The position numbers and the translations under genes are program-made. This document shows positions 1 to 11,419 of a stretch of 64,000 nucleotides of DNA, in pieces. The DNA is taken from positions 310,001 to 374,000 of the forward strand of contig JAXLTD010000003.1 of assembly GCA_046330225.1 (NCBI GenBank), given 5' to 3'. Numbering within the stretch: the first letter of the stretch is position 1; every line of letters starts with the position of its first letter. The notes under the pieces are model-generated. The model worked only from the letters and a program-made list of their open reading frames with translations, had not been told where the DNA came from and ran no database searches. The stretch is from CANJIV01 sp046330225. Its GTDB lineage: Bacteria > Actinomycetota > Thermoleophilia > Solirubrobacterales > Solirubrobacteraceae.

Positions 1-1186
1 GATTGGCACCGTCGACGAGATCGTGGACTTCCCGGACGCAGCGCGGGTGATCTCGTGGCTGCCCTCGGCCCACGTCGCCGAGCGCAACGCCCACCACTAC
101 ATCCCGATCGCCTACGGCATGACGGTCACGACCTGTGACAACCCGCGCGAGATCCTCTCCTACATCCCGCAGGTCAAGCCGAGCTGGTTCTTCGCCGTGC
201 CCCGCATCTGGGAGAAGCTGAAGGCCGGCCTGGAGACGATGGTCGCCTCCCAGCCGCCCGAGCAGCAGGAGCAGGTCAACGCCGCCCTGGCGGCCGCCCG
301 GGAGAAGGTCCGCCTCGAGCAGGCCGGCGAGCCGGTGCCCGCGGAGCTCGCCGCCACGGTCGCTGCCGCCGACGAGGCCATCTTCGCCCCGATCCGCGCG
401 CAGTTCGGCTTTGACGAGATCGCTGCGGTGAACGTCGGCGCGGCCCCGACGCCGCACGAGGTCCTGGAGTTCTTCCACGCGATCGGGATCCCGCTCGCCG
501 AGCTGTGGGGAATGTCGGAGACCTGCGGCGCCGGGACGGTCAACCCGCCCGAGCGGATCAAGATCGGCACCGTCGGGCCGCCGGCGCCCGGCGTCGAGAT
601 CAAGCTCGCCGACGACGGCGAGGTCCTCGTGCGCGGCGGCATCGTGATGGCCGGCTACCGCAACCTGCCGGAGAAGACGGCCGAGACCATCGACGCCGAG
701 GGCTGGCTCGCCACCGGCGACATCGGCGAGATCGACGCGGACGGCTACCTGAAGATCGTCGACCGCAAGAAGGAGCTCATCATCAACGCCGCCGGCAAGA
801 ACATGTCGCCGGCGAACATCGAGTCCGAGCTCAAGGCCGCCAGCCCGCTCATCGGCCAGGCCTGCGCGATCGGCGACCGCCGTCCCTACAACACGGCCCT
901 GATCGTGCTCGACGCCGACTTCGCGCCCATGTGGGCCGCCCAGCACGGCATCGAGGACACCTCCCTGGAGACGCTGGCGGAGAACGACGCCATCCGGGCC
1001 GAGGTCCAGAAGGGCGTCGATGTCGCCAACGGGCGCCTGGCCCGGGTGGAGGGGATCAAGAAGTTCACGATCGTCCCGGGCGACTGGCTCCCCGGCGGGG
1101 ACGAGCTCACCCCGACGATGAAGCTCAAGCGCAAGCCGATCGCTGAGAAGTACGAGGCGGCGATCGACGCGATGTACGCCGGCTGA
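1..1186 (+). CDS. Long-chain acyl-CoA ligase (AMP-forming), 5' partial
   Basis: The C-terminal ~390 residues of an ANL-superfamily adenylating enzyme of the FadD15/long-chain acyl-CoA synthetase type. It would activate free fatty acids to acyl-CoA through an acyl-adenylate at the inner membrane. The frame is open from base 2, so the true start lies before the window. Visible are the SWLPSAHVAER segment, the ELWGMSET adenylate-binding block, GWLATGDIGE, the hinge DRKKELIINAAGKNMSP and a lysine-rich end (MKLKRKPI) typical of the A10 catalytic lysine. Two WS/DGAT genes elsewhere in the window could use its product. The family is certain; chain-length specificity is not. Confidence 0.93.
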   Translation, partial: IGTVDEIVDFPDAARVISWLPSAHVAERNAHHYIPIAYGMTVTTCDNPREILSYIPQVKPSWFFAVPRIWEKLKAGLETMVASQPPEQQEQVNAALAAAREKVRLEQAGEPVPAELAATVAAADEAIFAPIRAQFGFDEIAAVNVGAAPTPHEVLEFFHAIGIPLAELWGMSETCGAGTVNPPERIKIGTVGPPAPGVEIKLADDGEVLVRGGIVMAGYRNLPEKTAETIDAEGWLATGDIGEIDADGYLKIVDRKKELIINAAGKNMSPANIESELKAASPLIGQACAIGDRRPYNTALIVLDADFAPMWAAQHGIEDTSLETLAENDAIRAEVQKGVDVANGRLARVEGIKKFTIVPGDWLPGGDELTPTMKLKRKPIAEKYEAAIDAMYAG

Positions 1187-1253
1187 CCGGCCGGCGGGCG
1201 GCGCGTTCGCGGCCCGCGCAGCCGGCGGGGCGGGGCGGGGCGCGCAGAACCCC

Positions 1254-1259
1254 TACCCT
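1254..1259 (+). promoter_or_regulatory. -10 element TACCCT of a probably leaderless typA promoter
   Basis: TACCCT ends 8 nt before the GTG start at 1268. That places the expected transcription start on or within a base or two of the start codon. No Shine-Dalgarno sequence is visible. The same TANNNT-to-start geometry recurs at many genes in this window. Confidence 0.45.
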
Positions 1260-1267
1260 CCCTCGCC

Positions 1268-3127
<1,860 letters not shown>

Positions 3128-3169
3128 CCGGAGCCCGGGGCGGGCAGGCCCGGCAGCCCCGCTCGCGCC

Positions 3170-3691
3170 TTACGGCGCCGGAGTCCGCGGGTACCCGGAC
3201 GCCCGCTGATGCTCCCAGACCACCCGCCGCGCTCCGTTCAGCACGAACGTCCGGGCGAGAGCCGTGGGCTTCTGATCCAGGAGCCGCGCGGCACGAGCCA
3301 GCGTCTCGTAGTCGCGCACCCGCAGCCGGATGTTGAGCTGGCGGAATCCGGGCCGCTTGGCCGCGCGTGTCGGCACGGGCCCAGGCGCCGGCGACACGGG
3401 ATCGCGGCGCGCCGCCGTGCGAACGGCGTCCTCGATGTCGAAACGCAGCAGGATCGCCTCCCCGAGCAGCGTCAGCCCGGGTGTCGTCTCGACCGATGTC
3501 GTTCCGAACAGGACCTGCTGGGCTTGCCGCTCCGGAATCAGCGCGAGGGCCGGCGGCCAGGCGGCCCGGTCGATCTGCGCGAGGTCCGGGATGACGCCGT
3601 AGTCGGGGTGTCGCACGGTTGGCCAGGGCGGCTCGGAGGCTCGACGGGGCCCCGGCGACGACGACCAGGGGCGGGGATGCTCTTCGAACAT
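3170..3691 (-). CDS. Ribbon-helix-helix-like DNA-binding protein (hypothetical)
   Basis: 173-aa protein with no clear match to a named family. The C-terminal third has ribbon-helix-helix logic: a basic beta strand RQLNIRLRV (117-125), a helix YETLARAARLL (128-138), a turn, and a second helix around LARTFVLNGARRVV (145-158). The N-terminal part is proline-rich with a compact hydrophobic segment (residues 50-90, LALIPERQAQQVLFG). The ATG start overlaps the first of three CTAG-centred repeats (3691-3734), which suggests autoregulation by an Arc/MetJ-type repressor. No toxin partner lies next to it. Codon usage matches a real gene. Confidence 0.65.
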   Translation of the reverse strand: MFEEHPRPWSSSPGPRRASEPPWPTVRHPDYGVIPDLAQIDRAAWPPALALIPERQAQQVLFGTTSVETTPGLTLLGEAILLRFDIEDAVRTAARRDPVSPAPGPVPTRAAKRPGFRQLNIRLRVRDYETLARAARLLDQKPTALARTFVLNGARRVVWEHQRASGYPRTPAP

Positions 3692-3734
3692 GGCTAGCCG
3701 GGACTAGCAGTTTTGGAGTAGTCGTGGCTAGCCA
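3691..3734. promoter_or_regulatory. CTAG repeat cluster, candidate RHH operator
   Basis: Three CTAGC cores start at 3694, 3704 and 3728. The last sits in a perfect 10-bp palindrome TGGCTAGCCA (3725-3734) and the first in GGCTAGCC (3692-3699). CTAG is normally rare in high-GC genomes, so three in 44 bp is notable. The cluster covers the start codon and 5' flank of the RHH-like gene and lies upstream of ispG on the other strand. Confidence 0.5.
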
Positions 3735-3799
3735 CTGCCGAAGAGTGGCATGCGTCCGCGCGCCGCTGGGGCTCGCTCTGTGACGAATGTGCTGAGGAC

Positions 3800-3836
3800 C
3801 TGCGCAGGATCTGCGCAGACGGCGGGCCCGTACACT
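3800..3836 (+). promoter_or_regulatory. ispG promoter region with tandem CTGCGCAG palindromes
   Basis: Two copies of the palindrome CTGCGCAG (3800-3807 and 3811-3818) are spaced 11 bp apart, about one helical turn. They lie just upstream of a TACACT -10 box (3831-3836). The ATG at 3844 is only 7 nt past the -10 box, so the transcript is probably leaderless. The palindromes overlap the expected -35 position and could be a repressor or activator site. Confidence 0.45.
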
Positions 3837-3843
3837 GGGGCGC

Positions 3844-5118
3844 ATGGCTTCAGAGCGACAGATCGACGTCGGCGGCGTGAAGATCGGGGGCGGCGCGCCG
3901 GTCGCCGTGCAGACCATGACGAAGACGGAGACCGCGAATCTCCAGGCCACGCTCGACCAGATTCGGCGCTGTGCCGAGGCGGGCGCGGACATCGTTCGCG
4001 TGGCGGTCCCGCGCGACGAGGACGTCGAGGCGCTCAAGACGATCGTCGTGGAGTCGCCGGTGCCGATCATCGCCGACATCCACTTCAACTACACGCTCGC
4101 GCTCAAGGCCATCGACGCCGGTGCCCACTGCATCCGGCTCAACCCGGGCAACATCGGCGGGCCGGACAAGGTCGCGCAGGTCGCCGAGCGGGCGGCGGCC
4201 GCAGGCACGCCGATGCGAATCGGCGTGAACTCGGGCTCGCTGCCCAAGCACCTGCACGACCTCGAACGTGAGAGCCCGGTGGAGGCGCTTGTCACCGCGG
4301 CGACGGAGTTCGTCGAGCTGATGGAGCGTCTGGACTTCACGGACTTCAAGGTCTCGATCAAGTCGACGAACGTGCCGAACACGATCGCGTCGAACCGCCT
4401 CCTGGCCGAGCGCATCCCGTACCCGCTGCATCTTGGGATCACCGAGGCGGGGACGAAGTGGTCGGGGTCATTGAAGTCCGCGGTCGGCCTCGGGACCCTC
4501 CTCGCTGACGGCGTCGGCGACACGATCCGCATCTCGCTGTCGACGTTCCACGCCGAGGAGGAGGTGAAGGTCGGCTGGGAGATCCTCAAGGCGCTGCAGC
4601 TGCGCGAGCGCGGCCCGGTGCTCATCGCGTGCCCGACCTGCGGTCGGCTGCAGTTCGACATGGACACCGTCGTCGCCGAGATCGAGCGCCGGCTCGAGGC
4701 TTACGCGGACCCGATCGAGGTCGCGGTGCTCGGCTGCGCGGTCAACGGCATTGGCGAGGCCTCGCACGCCGATTTCGGCATCACCGGCGCGAAGAACGAG
4801 GGGCTGATCTTCAGTCGCGGAAAGCCGCTGCGCAAGGTCCCGACCGATCAGCTCGTCGACATCCTGTTCGAGGAGATCGACAAGTACGAGACGACGAAGA
4901 AGGTCGCGGTGGACCAAGCCAGCGCGGCCGAAGGGGCCGAGTGGCTCGCCCAGATCGAGGCCGAGAACGCTGGCGAGCTGACGCCCGAGCGTCTCGCGGC
5001 GCTCGAGGCGGCCAAGCAGGACGGCGACGCCGAGGAGGCCGAGCTGCTCGACATCATCCGCCCGGCCCTCGACGAGGGCCAGAGCCCGACCGCCGGGCGC
5101 CGGTTCACGCGGGCGTAG
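3844..5118 (+). CDS. ispG: 4-hydroxy-3-methylbut-2-enyl diphosphate synthase (flavodoxin)
   Basis: IspG/GcpE, 424 aa, the penultimate enzyme of the MEP isoprenoid pathway. It reductively opens 2-C-methyl-D-erythritol 2,4-cyclodiphosphate to HMBPP. The N-terminal TIM-barrel starts RQIDVGGVKIGGGAPVAVQTMTKT and the C-terminal part carries the [4Fe-4S] ligands: Cys263 and Cys266 in CPTCGR and Cys298 in GCAVNGIGE. An acidic tail of ~45 residues extends past the catalytic domain. ATG chosen: a -10 box sits 7 nt upstream and homology starts at once. It implies isoprenoids are made by the MEP route. Confidence 0.97.
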   Translation: MASERQIDVGGVKIGGGAPVAVQTMTKTETANLQATLDQIRRCAEAGADIVRVAVPRDEDVEALKTIVVESPVPIIADIHFNYTLALKAIDAGAHCIRLNPGNIGGPDKVAQVAERAAAAGTPMRIGVNSGSLPKHLHDLERESPVEALVTAATEFVELMERLDFTDFKVSIKSTNVPNTIASNRLLAERIPYPLHLGITEAGTKWSGSLKSAVGLGTLLADGVGDTIRISLSTFHAEEEVKVGWEILKALQLRERGPVLIACPTCGRLQFDMDTVVAEIERRLEAYADPIEVAVLGCAVNGIGEASHADFGITGAKNEGLIFSRGKPLRKVPTDQLVDILFEEIDKYETTKKVAVDQASAAEGAEWLAQIEAENAGELTPERLAALEAAKQDGDAEEAELLDIIRPALDEGQSPTAGRRFTRA

Positions 5119-5160
5119 CGGCGGGCCTCCCCACGACGCCGGCTCCGGCGCGGCCTCGCG

Positions 5161-6390
5161 CTACGGCGTTACGGCGGCCCGGCGTTCCGCGGCCGAGGCG
5201 GTCACTCCGCCGGAGCCCGATCCGCCCCCGGACGAAGGCGCGCCGCCGCCGGTGTTCGTGCCGGCCGGGAGCTTCCCGGAGGCGCCGACGGCCAGCGCCA
5301 GGGCGGTGTAGGTCGGAAGGACCTTGGTGCTGTCCGTGCTCGTGACGCTGGAGTCCCAGACCTTGCGCTGCCCTGCCGCACACGGCGACTTGCCCGCGGG
5401 GCCGCATGCGACGGGGTCGGCTGCCATGTACCAGACGAGCTGGCGCACGCCCTGGCTGCGGACCAGACGGACTGCGCTCCCAGCCCACTTGGCGCGCTGG
5501 GACTCGGGCTGCGCGTAGATGCCGCCTCGCAGGTAGGCGAACTCGGTGTAGTAGAGCGGCGGAACGCCACCCGCCGGCGTGCGGAGGGCCCGCTTGCGCG
5601 CGAGATCACGCAGGATGGCCTGGATCTTCGGCGTGTTCGAGATCCCCCAGTAGCGGGTGTCCTTGCCTCCGGGGGGCACGAAGAACTGGAACGGGTGGTG
5701 GGCGACGCCGTCGGCCTTCAGGCCCGCGCCGGCCGGCGCCATCGCCTTGAGGAACTCCATCGGATCCTTGCCCTTGTTCTTGGCGGATGTGAACTCGCCC
5801 AGCAGGACGCGGTTGGCGGGATCGACGCTCTTGACGGCGTTGTAGCCGGCGATGTAGAGCTTCCTGTAGAGCGCGGCTCGGGCCTGGACGGATCCCGGTC
5901 GATTGATGTTCCCAGTCGTCGTCAGGAACGTCGGGAGGTTCGGCTCGTTGTCGATCGAGTAGGTCCGCACGCGGCCCTGGAAGTGCCGGGCGATCGACCC
6001 CACGAAGGCCCCCATATGCGACGGCTTCGTGTTCTTGTAGCTGAGGTAGCTGTTCCCCGGGTTCGGCGGCGCGTAGTAGTACGCCGGGATGATCGTGAAC
6101 TGCACCTTCATGCCCTTGGCGCGAATGGCATTGACCGCGCTGTCCCACATCGCGAACGACCGTCCGGCGGCGAGGTACTTGTCGTAGGCCACGTTGACGC
6201 GGATTGACTTGACGCCCATCGCCTTGGCGCGATCGAGGGCCAAGTCCCGGTTGCCCCAGAACTTGAGCAGGAAGACGGCGTCATCCTGGGTCGCAAGCTC
6301 GAAGGCACCCTGAGCCGTGGCGGCCGTCGGCACGACGAGCAGGCCCGTGATTCCGAGGAGGAGCGCCAGGCGGCGGAGGGTGCGGGTCAT
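5161..6390 (-). CDS. Secreted glycoside hydrolase-like protein (clan GH-A fold)
   Basis: 409-aa exported protein. A signal peptide (MTRTLRRLALLLGITG..., cleaved near ATA-QG, residue 26) precedes a TIM-barrel resembling GH5/GH39-type enzymes. The acid/base candidate is Glu149 in the DNEPN segment and the nucleophile candidate is Glu283 in YYTEFAY, the paired glutamates expected of clan GH-A. A Gly/Ser-rich tail of ~30 residues ends the protein. The start at 6390 follows a purine-rich RBS (AAAGAGAG); an upstream in-frame extension has no signal-peptide logic. It is divergent from a second secreted glycosidase, so the pair may degrade or remodel one polysaccharide. Substrate unknown. Confidence 0.78.
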   Translation of the reverse strand: MTRTLRRLALLLGITGLLVVPTAATAQGAFELATQDDAVFLLKFWGNRDLALDRAKAMGVKSIRVNVAYDKYLAAGRSFAMWDSAVNAIRAKGMKVQFTIIPAYYYAPPNPGNSYLSYKNTKPSHMGAFVGSIARHFQGRVRTYSIDNEPNLPTFLTTTGNINRPGSVQARAALYRKLYIAGYNAVKSVDPANRVLLGEFTSAKNKGKDPMEFLKAMAPAGAGLKADGVAHHPFQFFVPPGGKDTRYWGISNTPKIQAILRDLARKRALRTPAGGVPPLYYTEFAYLRGGIYAQPESQRAKWAGSAVRLVRSQGVRQLVWYMAADPVACGPAGKSPCAAGQRKVWDSSVTSTDSTKVLPTYTALALAVGASGKLPAGTNTGGGAPSSGGGSGSGGVTASAAERRAAVTP

Positions 6391-6612
6391 CGTCTCTCTT
6401 TCGGTTCTCGGTGACGGCGAGGCCCGCGAGCGACCTTCACGGCGGGCGATGCTGGGGGAGGGCCGTTGACCGCGAGCCCTCCAGACTGCGGCGATCGACT
6501 CTAGCGAACCGATCCGGCGGCAGGGGCCGCTACTCCTCGAACGCCGGGCTGGCACGGAAGTTGCGGTCGGGGGCGGGATCCTGCACCTGGCGCCCCCGAC
6601 GGGGGCGCCAGC

Positions 6613-6618
6613 TACCCT
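6613..6618 (+). promoter_or_regulatory. -10 element TACCCT, probably leaderless start
   Basis: TACCCT ends 8 nt before the GTG at 6627. It supports choosing that GTG, which opens a good signal peptide, over the much longer in-frame reading from 6411. Bases 6391-6626 form the divergent intergenic region between the two glycosidase genes. Confidence 0.45.
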
Positions 6619-6626
6619 TGCGCGCC

Positions 6627-8936
6627 GTGGCTGCTCCCCTGATTCCGACCCGGGCCCGCCGGGCCGCGCTCGCCGCTGCGGCGGCGCTGGCCGGGCTCGC
6701 CGCCGTCGCGCCGTCTGCCGGCGCGACGTTCTCCTACCTGCGCGAGCCGACCGACCAGCTCGGCCTGCCGGGCTACGTCGCCGGGGCCTCGGTGCTCCCC
6801 AACCACGACCTGTACACGGGCTGGACCGAGTTCGGCGTGCGGGTCGGCAGCGACCGCCGCACGCTCTCGCCGGCGGGCCGCGACCTCGAGCAGGGCTGGA
6901 TGCCGATCATCCGCACCCAGCAGGTGGACGGGCGGGTGCTCTACGTGTACCAGACGCTCATGAGCACCGTGGGGGGCCAGGAGGTCATCTTCGGGCGCGT
7001 CTCGGCGGTCAACCTCTCCCAGAAGGCGCGCAGCTCGGCTGAGGTCACCGCGGCGGTGCGCTTCAACGGGGGCGATCTCGTCAACCGCGGCACCCGGCGG
7101 GTGCGGAAGTTCCGCTTCCCCCGCAACGTCGCGCCCTCCCGGCCCGGGCTCTACCTCCAGCCCGGGGTCGACTTCAACGCCGCCGCCGTCTACGCGTTCA
7201 GCGGGCGCGCCCTCACCCGCGACGGGCAGGTGCTCTACCTGGCGCCGCCGACGCCGGCCGGCGGGTTCGTGAAGCAGACCGAGCGCCCGGGCACCGGTCC
7301 CGTCGTGCCCAAGACGACCTTCGGCGAGACGAACTACCAGTTCGACCTCAAGCCCGGTCAGACCGCGAACCTCGACTTCAAGCTGCCGGTCGTCCCGGTG
7401 CCTGCCGGCAGCCCGGCCCAGGCCGCGGTCGACGCGGCGAGCTACGACGCCGCCCGCGACAGCCTCATCGCCAGCTGGACCCGGCAGCTCGCGCCGGCCA
7501 TGCAGGTGGAGCTGCCCGAGCGCAAGGTGCAGGACGCCTACTACGCGAGCCTGGCCACGATCCTCCAGAACCGCTACCGGCTCGCCAACGGCCAGTGGGT
7601 GCAGACCGTCAACAAGCTCCGCTACCACGCCTTCTGGCTGCGGGACGCGTCGATCATGACCCAGGCGCTCGACCTGGTCGGCCTGAATGGGCTCGCCCGC
7701 CAGAACCTGGACTTCTTCCTTGGCTGGCAGGAGCCGTCGGGCCAGTTCATCTCGCGTCCGGAGCAGTTCGACGGCCACGGCCAGACCCTCTGGGCCTTCG
7801 CGGAGCACGTGCGGCGCACCGGCGACCTGGGCTTCGCCCGCAAGGTGTACCCGGCAGTGAAGCGGGCAATGGCCTGGCTGGCCGCCGCCCGGGCCGCGGA
7901 CCCGCTCAAGCTGCTGCCGCCGGTCACCACGCCCTACGACAACGAGCTCGTGCCGGGCCATCTCCCCGGGGACAACTTCTGGGGCCTGGCCGGGACGAAG
8001 GGCGCCATCGATCTCGCCACCCGGCTCGGCGACAAGGCGAGCGCCGCCGCCTGGTCACGCCAGTACGGCGAGTACCGCGCGACGCTCCTGCGCCTGGTCC
8101 GCGCCGCCGCCGCGACCACCGGCGGCTGGGTGCCGCCGTCGCTGGACCACAAGGGCGGCCAGGACTGGGGCAACGCCTGGCTCATCTACCCCGAGCCCGT
8201 GGTCGCCCTGGACGACCCGCTGGTGACCGCCACGCTGCGGCACCTGCGCTCGCGCCGGCGGGAGGGGATCTCGACGTTCTTCTACTCCGGCCAGCGGTGG
8301 ATCCACGCCTATCTCGGCTTCCGCGTCATCGAGACCGAGCTGGCCCGCGGCGAGCAGCAGAAGGTCGTCGACGGGCTGTATGGCGAGCTGGCGCACACGA
8401 GCTCGACCCACCAGGGCTGGGAGCTCGCGCTGCCGAGCACGCGGACCGTGGTCGACGCCACGGCGCCGCACGGGTGGTTCAGCGCCGAGTACGTCGCGCT
8501 GCTGCGCAACCTGCTCGTGCGCGAGGCGGGCCCGTCCACGATCCAGCTCCTGTCCGCCACGCCGACCGCCTGGCTGCGTCCGGGGCAGACCATCGCCGTG
8601 CGGAACGCGCGGACGGAGCGCGGGCCGCTGAGCTTCCGCCTCGAGGCGACCGACGGCGGCGCCACCCTGAGCTGGTCGTCCAAGCTCAGCGCCGGCACCC
8701 GCCTGGTCTTCACGGTGCCGGCGGGGGCCCGCAGCACGAGCGCGCCCGGCCTGAGCGCCGACCGCAAGACGATCGTGCTCCGGGGCGCGCGCGGATCGAT
8801 CCAGCTGCGCTGGCGCCTCGCCCCGCCGATCCCCACCTTCGAGTCCACGGCGCTCGCGCTGCGCACCGAGATCGAGCAGGGCAGCGCGAAGACTGCCGCG
8901 TCGGGCGCCGACCAGGCCGCGGGCGTCAGCGGCTGA
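6627..8936 (+). CDS. Secreted six-hairpin glycosidase-like protein
   Basis: 769-aa exported protein (signal peptide VAAPLIPTRARRAALAAAAA..., cleavage near AGA-TF). An N-terminal beta-sandwich is followed by an (alpha/alpha)6 toroid of the GH15/GH63/debranching type. Recognisable toroid signatures are LRYHAFWLRDAS, EPSGQFISRPEQFDGHGQTLWAF, the GDNFWGL loop and the HQGWELALPSTR segment. A C-terminal beta domain (about residues 640-740) follows. It probably hydrolyses an alpha-linked or rhamnose-type glycan outside the cell; the exact family cannot be settled by eye. It shares a 236-bp divergent promoter region with the GH-A-like gene. Confidence 0.75.
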   Translation: MAAPLIPTRARRAALAAAAALAGLAAVAPSAGATFSYLREPTDQLGLPGYVAGASVLPNHDLYTGWTEFGVRVGSDRRTLSPAGRDLEQGWMPIIRTQQVDGRVLYVYQTLMSTVGGQEVIFGRVSAVNLSQKARSSAEVTAAVRFNGGDLVNRGTRRVRKFRFPRNVAPSRPGLYLQPGVDFNAAAVYAFSGRALTRDGQVLYLAPPTPAGGFVKQTERPGTGPVVPKTTFGETNYQFDLKPGQTANLDFKLPVVPVPAGSPAQAAVDAASYDAARDSLIASWTRQLAPAMQVELPERKVQDAYYASLATILQNRYRLANGQWVQTVNKLRYHAFWLRDASIMTQALDLVGLNGLARQNLDFFLGWQEPSGQFISRPEQFDGHGQTLWAFAEHVRRTGDLGFARKVYPAVKRAMAWLAAARAADPLKLLPPVTTPYDNELVPGHLPGDNFWGLAGTKGAIDLATRLGDKASAAAWSRQYGEYRATLLRLVRAAAATTGGWVPPSLDHKGGQDWGNAWLIYPEPVVALDDPLVTATLRHLRSRRREGISTFFYSGQRWIHAYLGFRVIETELARGEQQKVVDGLYGELAHTSSTHQGWELALPSTRTVVDATAPHGWFSAEYVALLRNLLVREAGPSTIQLLSATPTAWLRPGQTIAVRNARTERGPLSFRLEATDGGATLSWSSKLSAGTRLVFTVPAGARSTSAPGLSADRKTIVLRGARGSIQLRWRLAPPIPTFESTALALRTEIEQGSAKTAASGADQAAGVSG

Positions 8937-8996
8937 CGGGCGGAGGCGGGCGCCGTGGGCGCCGCCCCCGCTGGTTCCTGTCAGCCGGTCACGAAC

Positions 8997-9608
<612 letters not shown>

Positions 9609-9730
9609 GTGGCCTCTCCTTTGTGTTGCGGGGATCGTGGCGCAGGCGCTGCGGCCTGCCCGCCGTGTCTATCACACGCGCTGCGCACTGAAACCTCGGC
9701 GGCGGGCCGGCACGGTACGGTTCGCGACCG

Positions 9731-11419
9731 ATGGCCCGGCTCTCCGAGTACTTCCTGCCCACCGAGCGCGAGGCGCCCGCCGACGCGGAGGCGCTCTCGC
9801 ACAAGCTCATGGTCCGGGCCGGGCTGATCCGCCAGGTCGGCACCGGGCTGTGGTCGTGGCTGCCCGCGGGCTGGCGTGTCCACGAGAAGGTCGTGCAGAT
9901 CGTGCGCGAGGAGCTCGACGCGATCGGCGGCCAGGAGATGCTCATGCCGGTCCTGCTGCCGGCCGAGCCGTGGAAGCGGTCGGGCCGGTACGGGATCGAC
10001 GAGCTCTTCAAGCTGCACGACCGCAAGGGCGCCGAGATGGTGCTCGCGATGACGCACGAGGAGATCGTCACGCTCCACGTCGCCCAGGTCGTGCGCTCCT
10101 ACCGCGACCTGCCGCTGATCCTCTACCACTTCCAGACCAAGGAGCGCGACGAGCCGCGCCCGCGGGCCGGCGTCCTGCGGACCCGCGAGTTCATCATGAA
10201 GGACTCCTACACCTTCGACCGCGACGCCGAGGGGCTGGCCGCCGGCTACGACAAGCACGTCGTGGCCTACGACCGGATCTTCGAGCGCCTCGGCCTCGAG
10301 TTCTACCGGGTCGAGTCCGACGTCGGGATGATGGGGGGGACCGGCGCGCACGAGTACATGGCGCCCTGCGCGGCCGGAGAGAACGAGGTGGCCCTGGCGC
10401 CGGGCTATGCGGCCAACGTGGAGATCGCCAGCGCCGAGGCGGCCCCCGTGGACCTGCCGGCGGCCGGGCCGGCGCCGCAGCGTGTCTCCACGCCGGGGCA
10501 GGCCACGGTCGAGCAGGTGTCGCAGGCGCTTGGCGTCCCGGCTGCGGGGCTCCTCAAGGCCTTCCCCGTCGTGTCGCCCGAGGGCGAGATGACGGTCGTC
10601 GTCGTGCGGGGCGACCACCGCGTCAACGAGATCAAGCTGCGCAACGTGCTGCGCGCCGACGTGCGCGCAGCCCGGCCGGAGGAGGTCGCCGAGCGGCTCG
10701 GGCCGCCCGGGTTCATCGGCCCCGTGGGCACGGAGCTCCCGGTCCTGCTCGACGCCGCCGTGGCGCCGGGCCACGGGTACGTCTGCGGCGCGAACGAGCC
10801 CGACGCCCACCTGCGGGACGTGCAGCCGGGCCGGGACTTCGCCTACGAGACCGGCGACGTGCGGACGGTCGAGGCCGGCGACCTGGTCGGCGGCAGCCCG
10901 ATCCGCATCGAGGCCGCCATCGAGGTCGGCAACATCTTCAAGCTCGGCACGCGCTACTCCGAGCCGCTCGGCGCGACCTACCTCGACGAGCACGGGGCCG
11001 AGCAGCTGATCTGGATGGGCTCCTACGGCATCGGGCCGGCGCGAATCGTGGCCGCCGCCGTCGAGCAGTTCGGTGACGAGCAGGGGATCGCCTGGCCGCG
11101 GGCGATCGCGCCGTTCGACGTGCACGTCGTGGCGCTCGGCAAGCCCGACACGCCGGAGCGGGCCGCCGCCGACGCGCTCTACGGCCAGCTCGGCGAGGCC
11201 GGCCTGCAGGCCCTCTACGACGACCGTGATGCCGGCGCGGGAGAGAAGTTCGCCGACGCCGAGCTGCTCGGCTGCCCGCTGCGGGTGACGCTCGGCCGCC
11301 GCGGCCTGGAGTCCGGCGAGCTCGAGGTGCAGGCGCGCCGGGGCCTCGAGGCCCGTCCGGCCATCGCCCTGCCCGGCGCCGCCGCGGCGATCGGCGAGCT
11401 GTGGCGGACGCTCCCGTAG
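9731..11419 (+). CDS. proS: Prolyl-tRNA synthetase (bacterial type, with editing domain)
   Basis: 562-aa class II aminoacyl-tRNA synthetase charging tRNA-Pro. Motif 2 is in RAGVLRTREFIMKDSYTF and motif 3 in GSYGIGPARIV. Between them lies the YbaK/INS editing domain (about residues 225-375, with GANEPDAHLRDV) that hydrolyses Ala-tRNA-Pro. The C-terminal anticodon-binding domain (FDVHVVALGK onwards) is complete. A TACGGT -10 box (9716-9721) lies 9 nt before the ATG. Its 3' end overlaps the next gene by 19 bp, so the two are co-transcribed. Confidence 0.97.
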   Translation: MARLSEYFLPTEREAPADAEALSHKLMVRAGLIRQVGTGLWSWLPAGWRVHEKVVQIVREELDAIGGQEMLMPVLLPAEPWKRSGRYGIDELFKLHDRKGAEMVLAMTHEEIVTLHVAQVVRSYRDLPLILYHFQTKERDEPRPRAGVLRTREFIMKDSYTFDRDAEGLAAGYDKHVVAYDRIFERLGLEFYRVESDVGMMGGTGAHEYMAPCAAGENEVALAPGYAANVEIASAEAAPVDLPAAGPAPQRVSTPGQATVEQVSQALGVPAAGLLKAFPVVSPEGEMTVVVVRGDHRVNEIKLRNVLRADVRAARPEEVAERLGPPGFIGPVGTELPVLLDAAVAPGHGYVCGANEPDAHLRDVQPGRDFAYETGDVRTVEAGDLVGGSPIRIEAAIEVGNIFKLGTRYSEPLGATYLDEHGAEQLIWMGSYGIGPARIVAAAVEQFGDEQGIAWPRAIAPFDVHVVALGKPDTPERAAADALYGQLGEAGLQALYDDRDAGAGEKFADAELLGCPLRVTLGRRGLESGELEVQARRGLEARPAIALPGAAAAIGELWRTLP

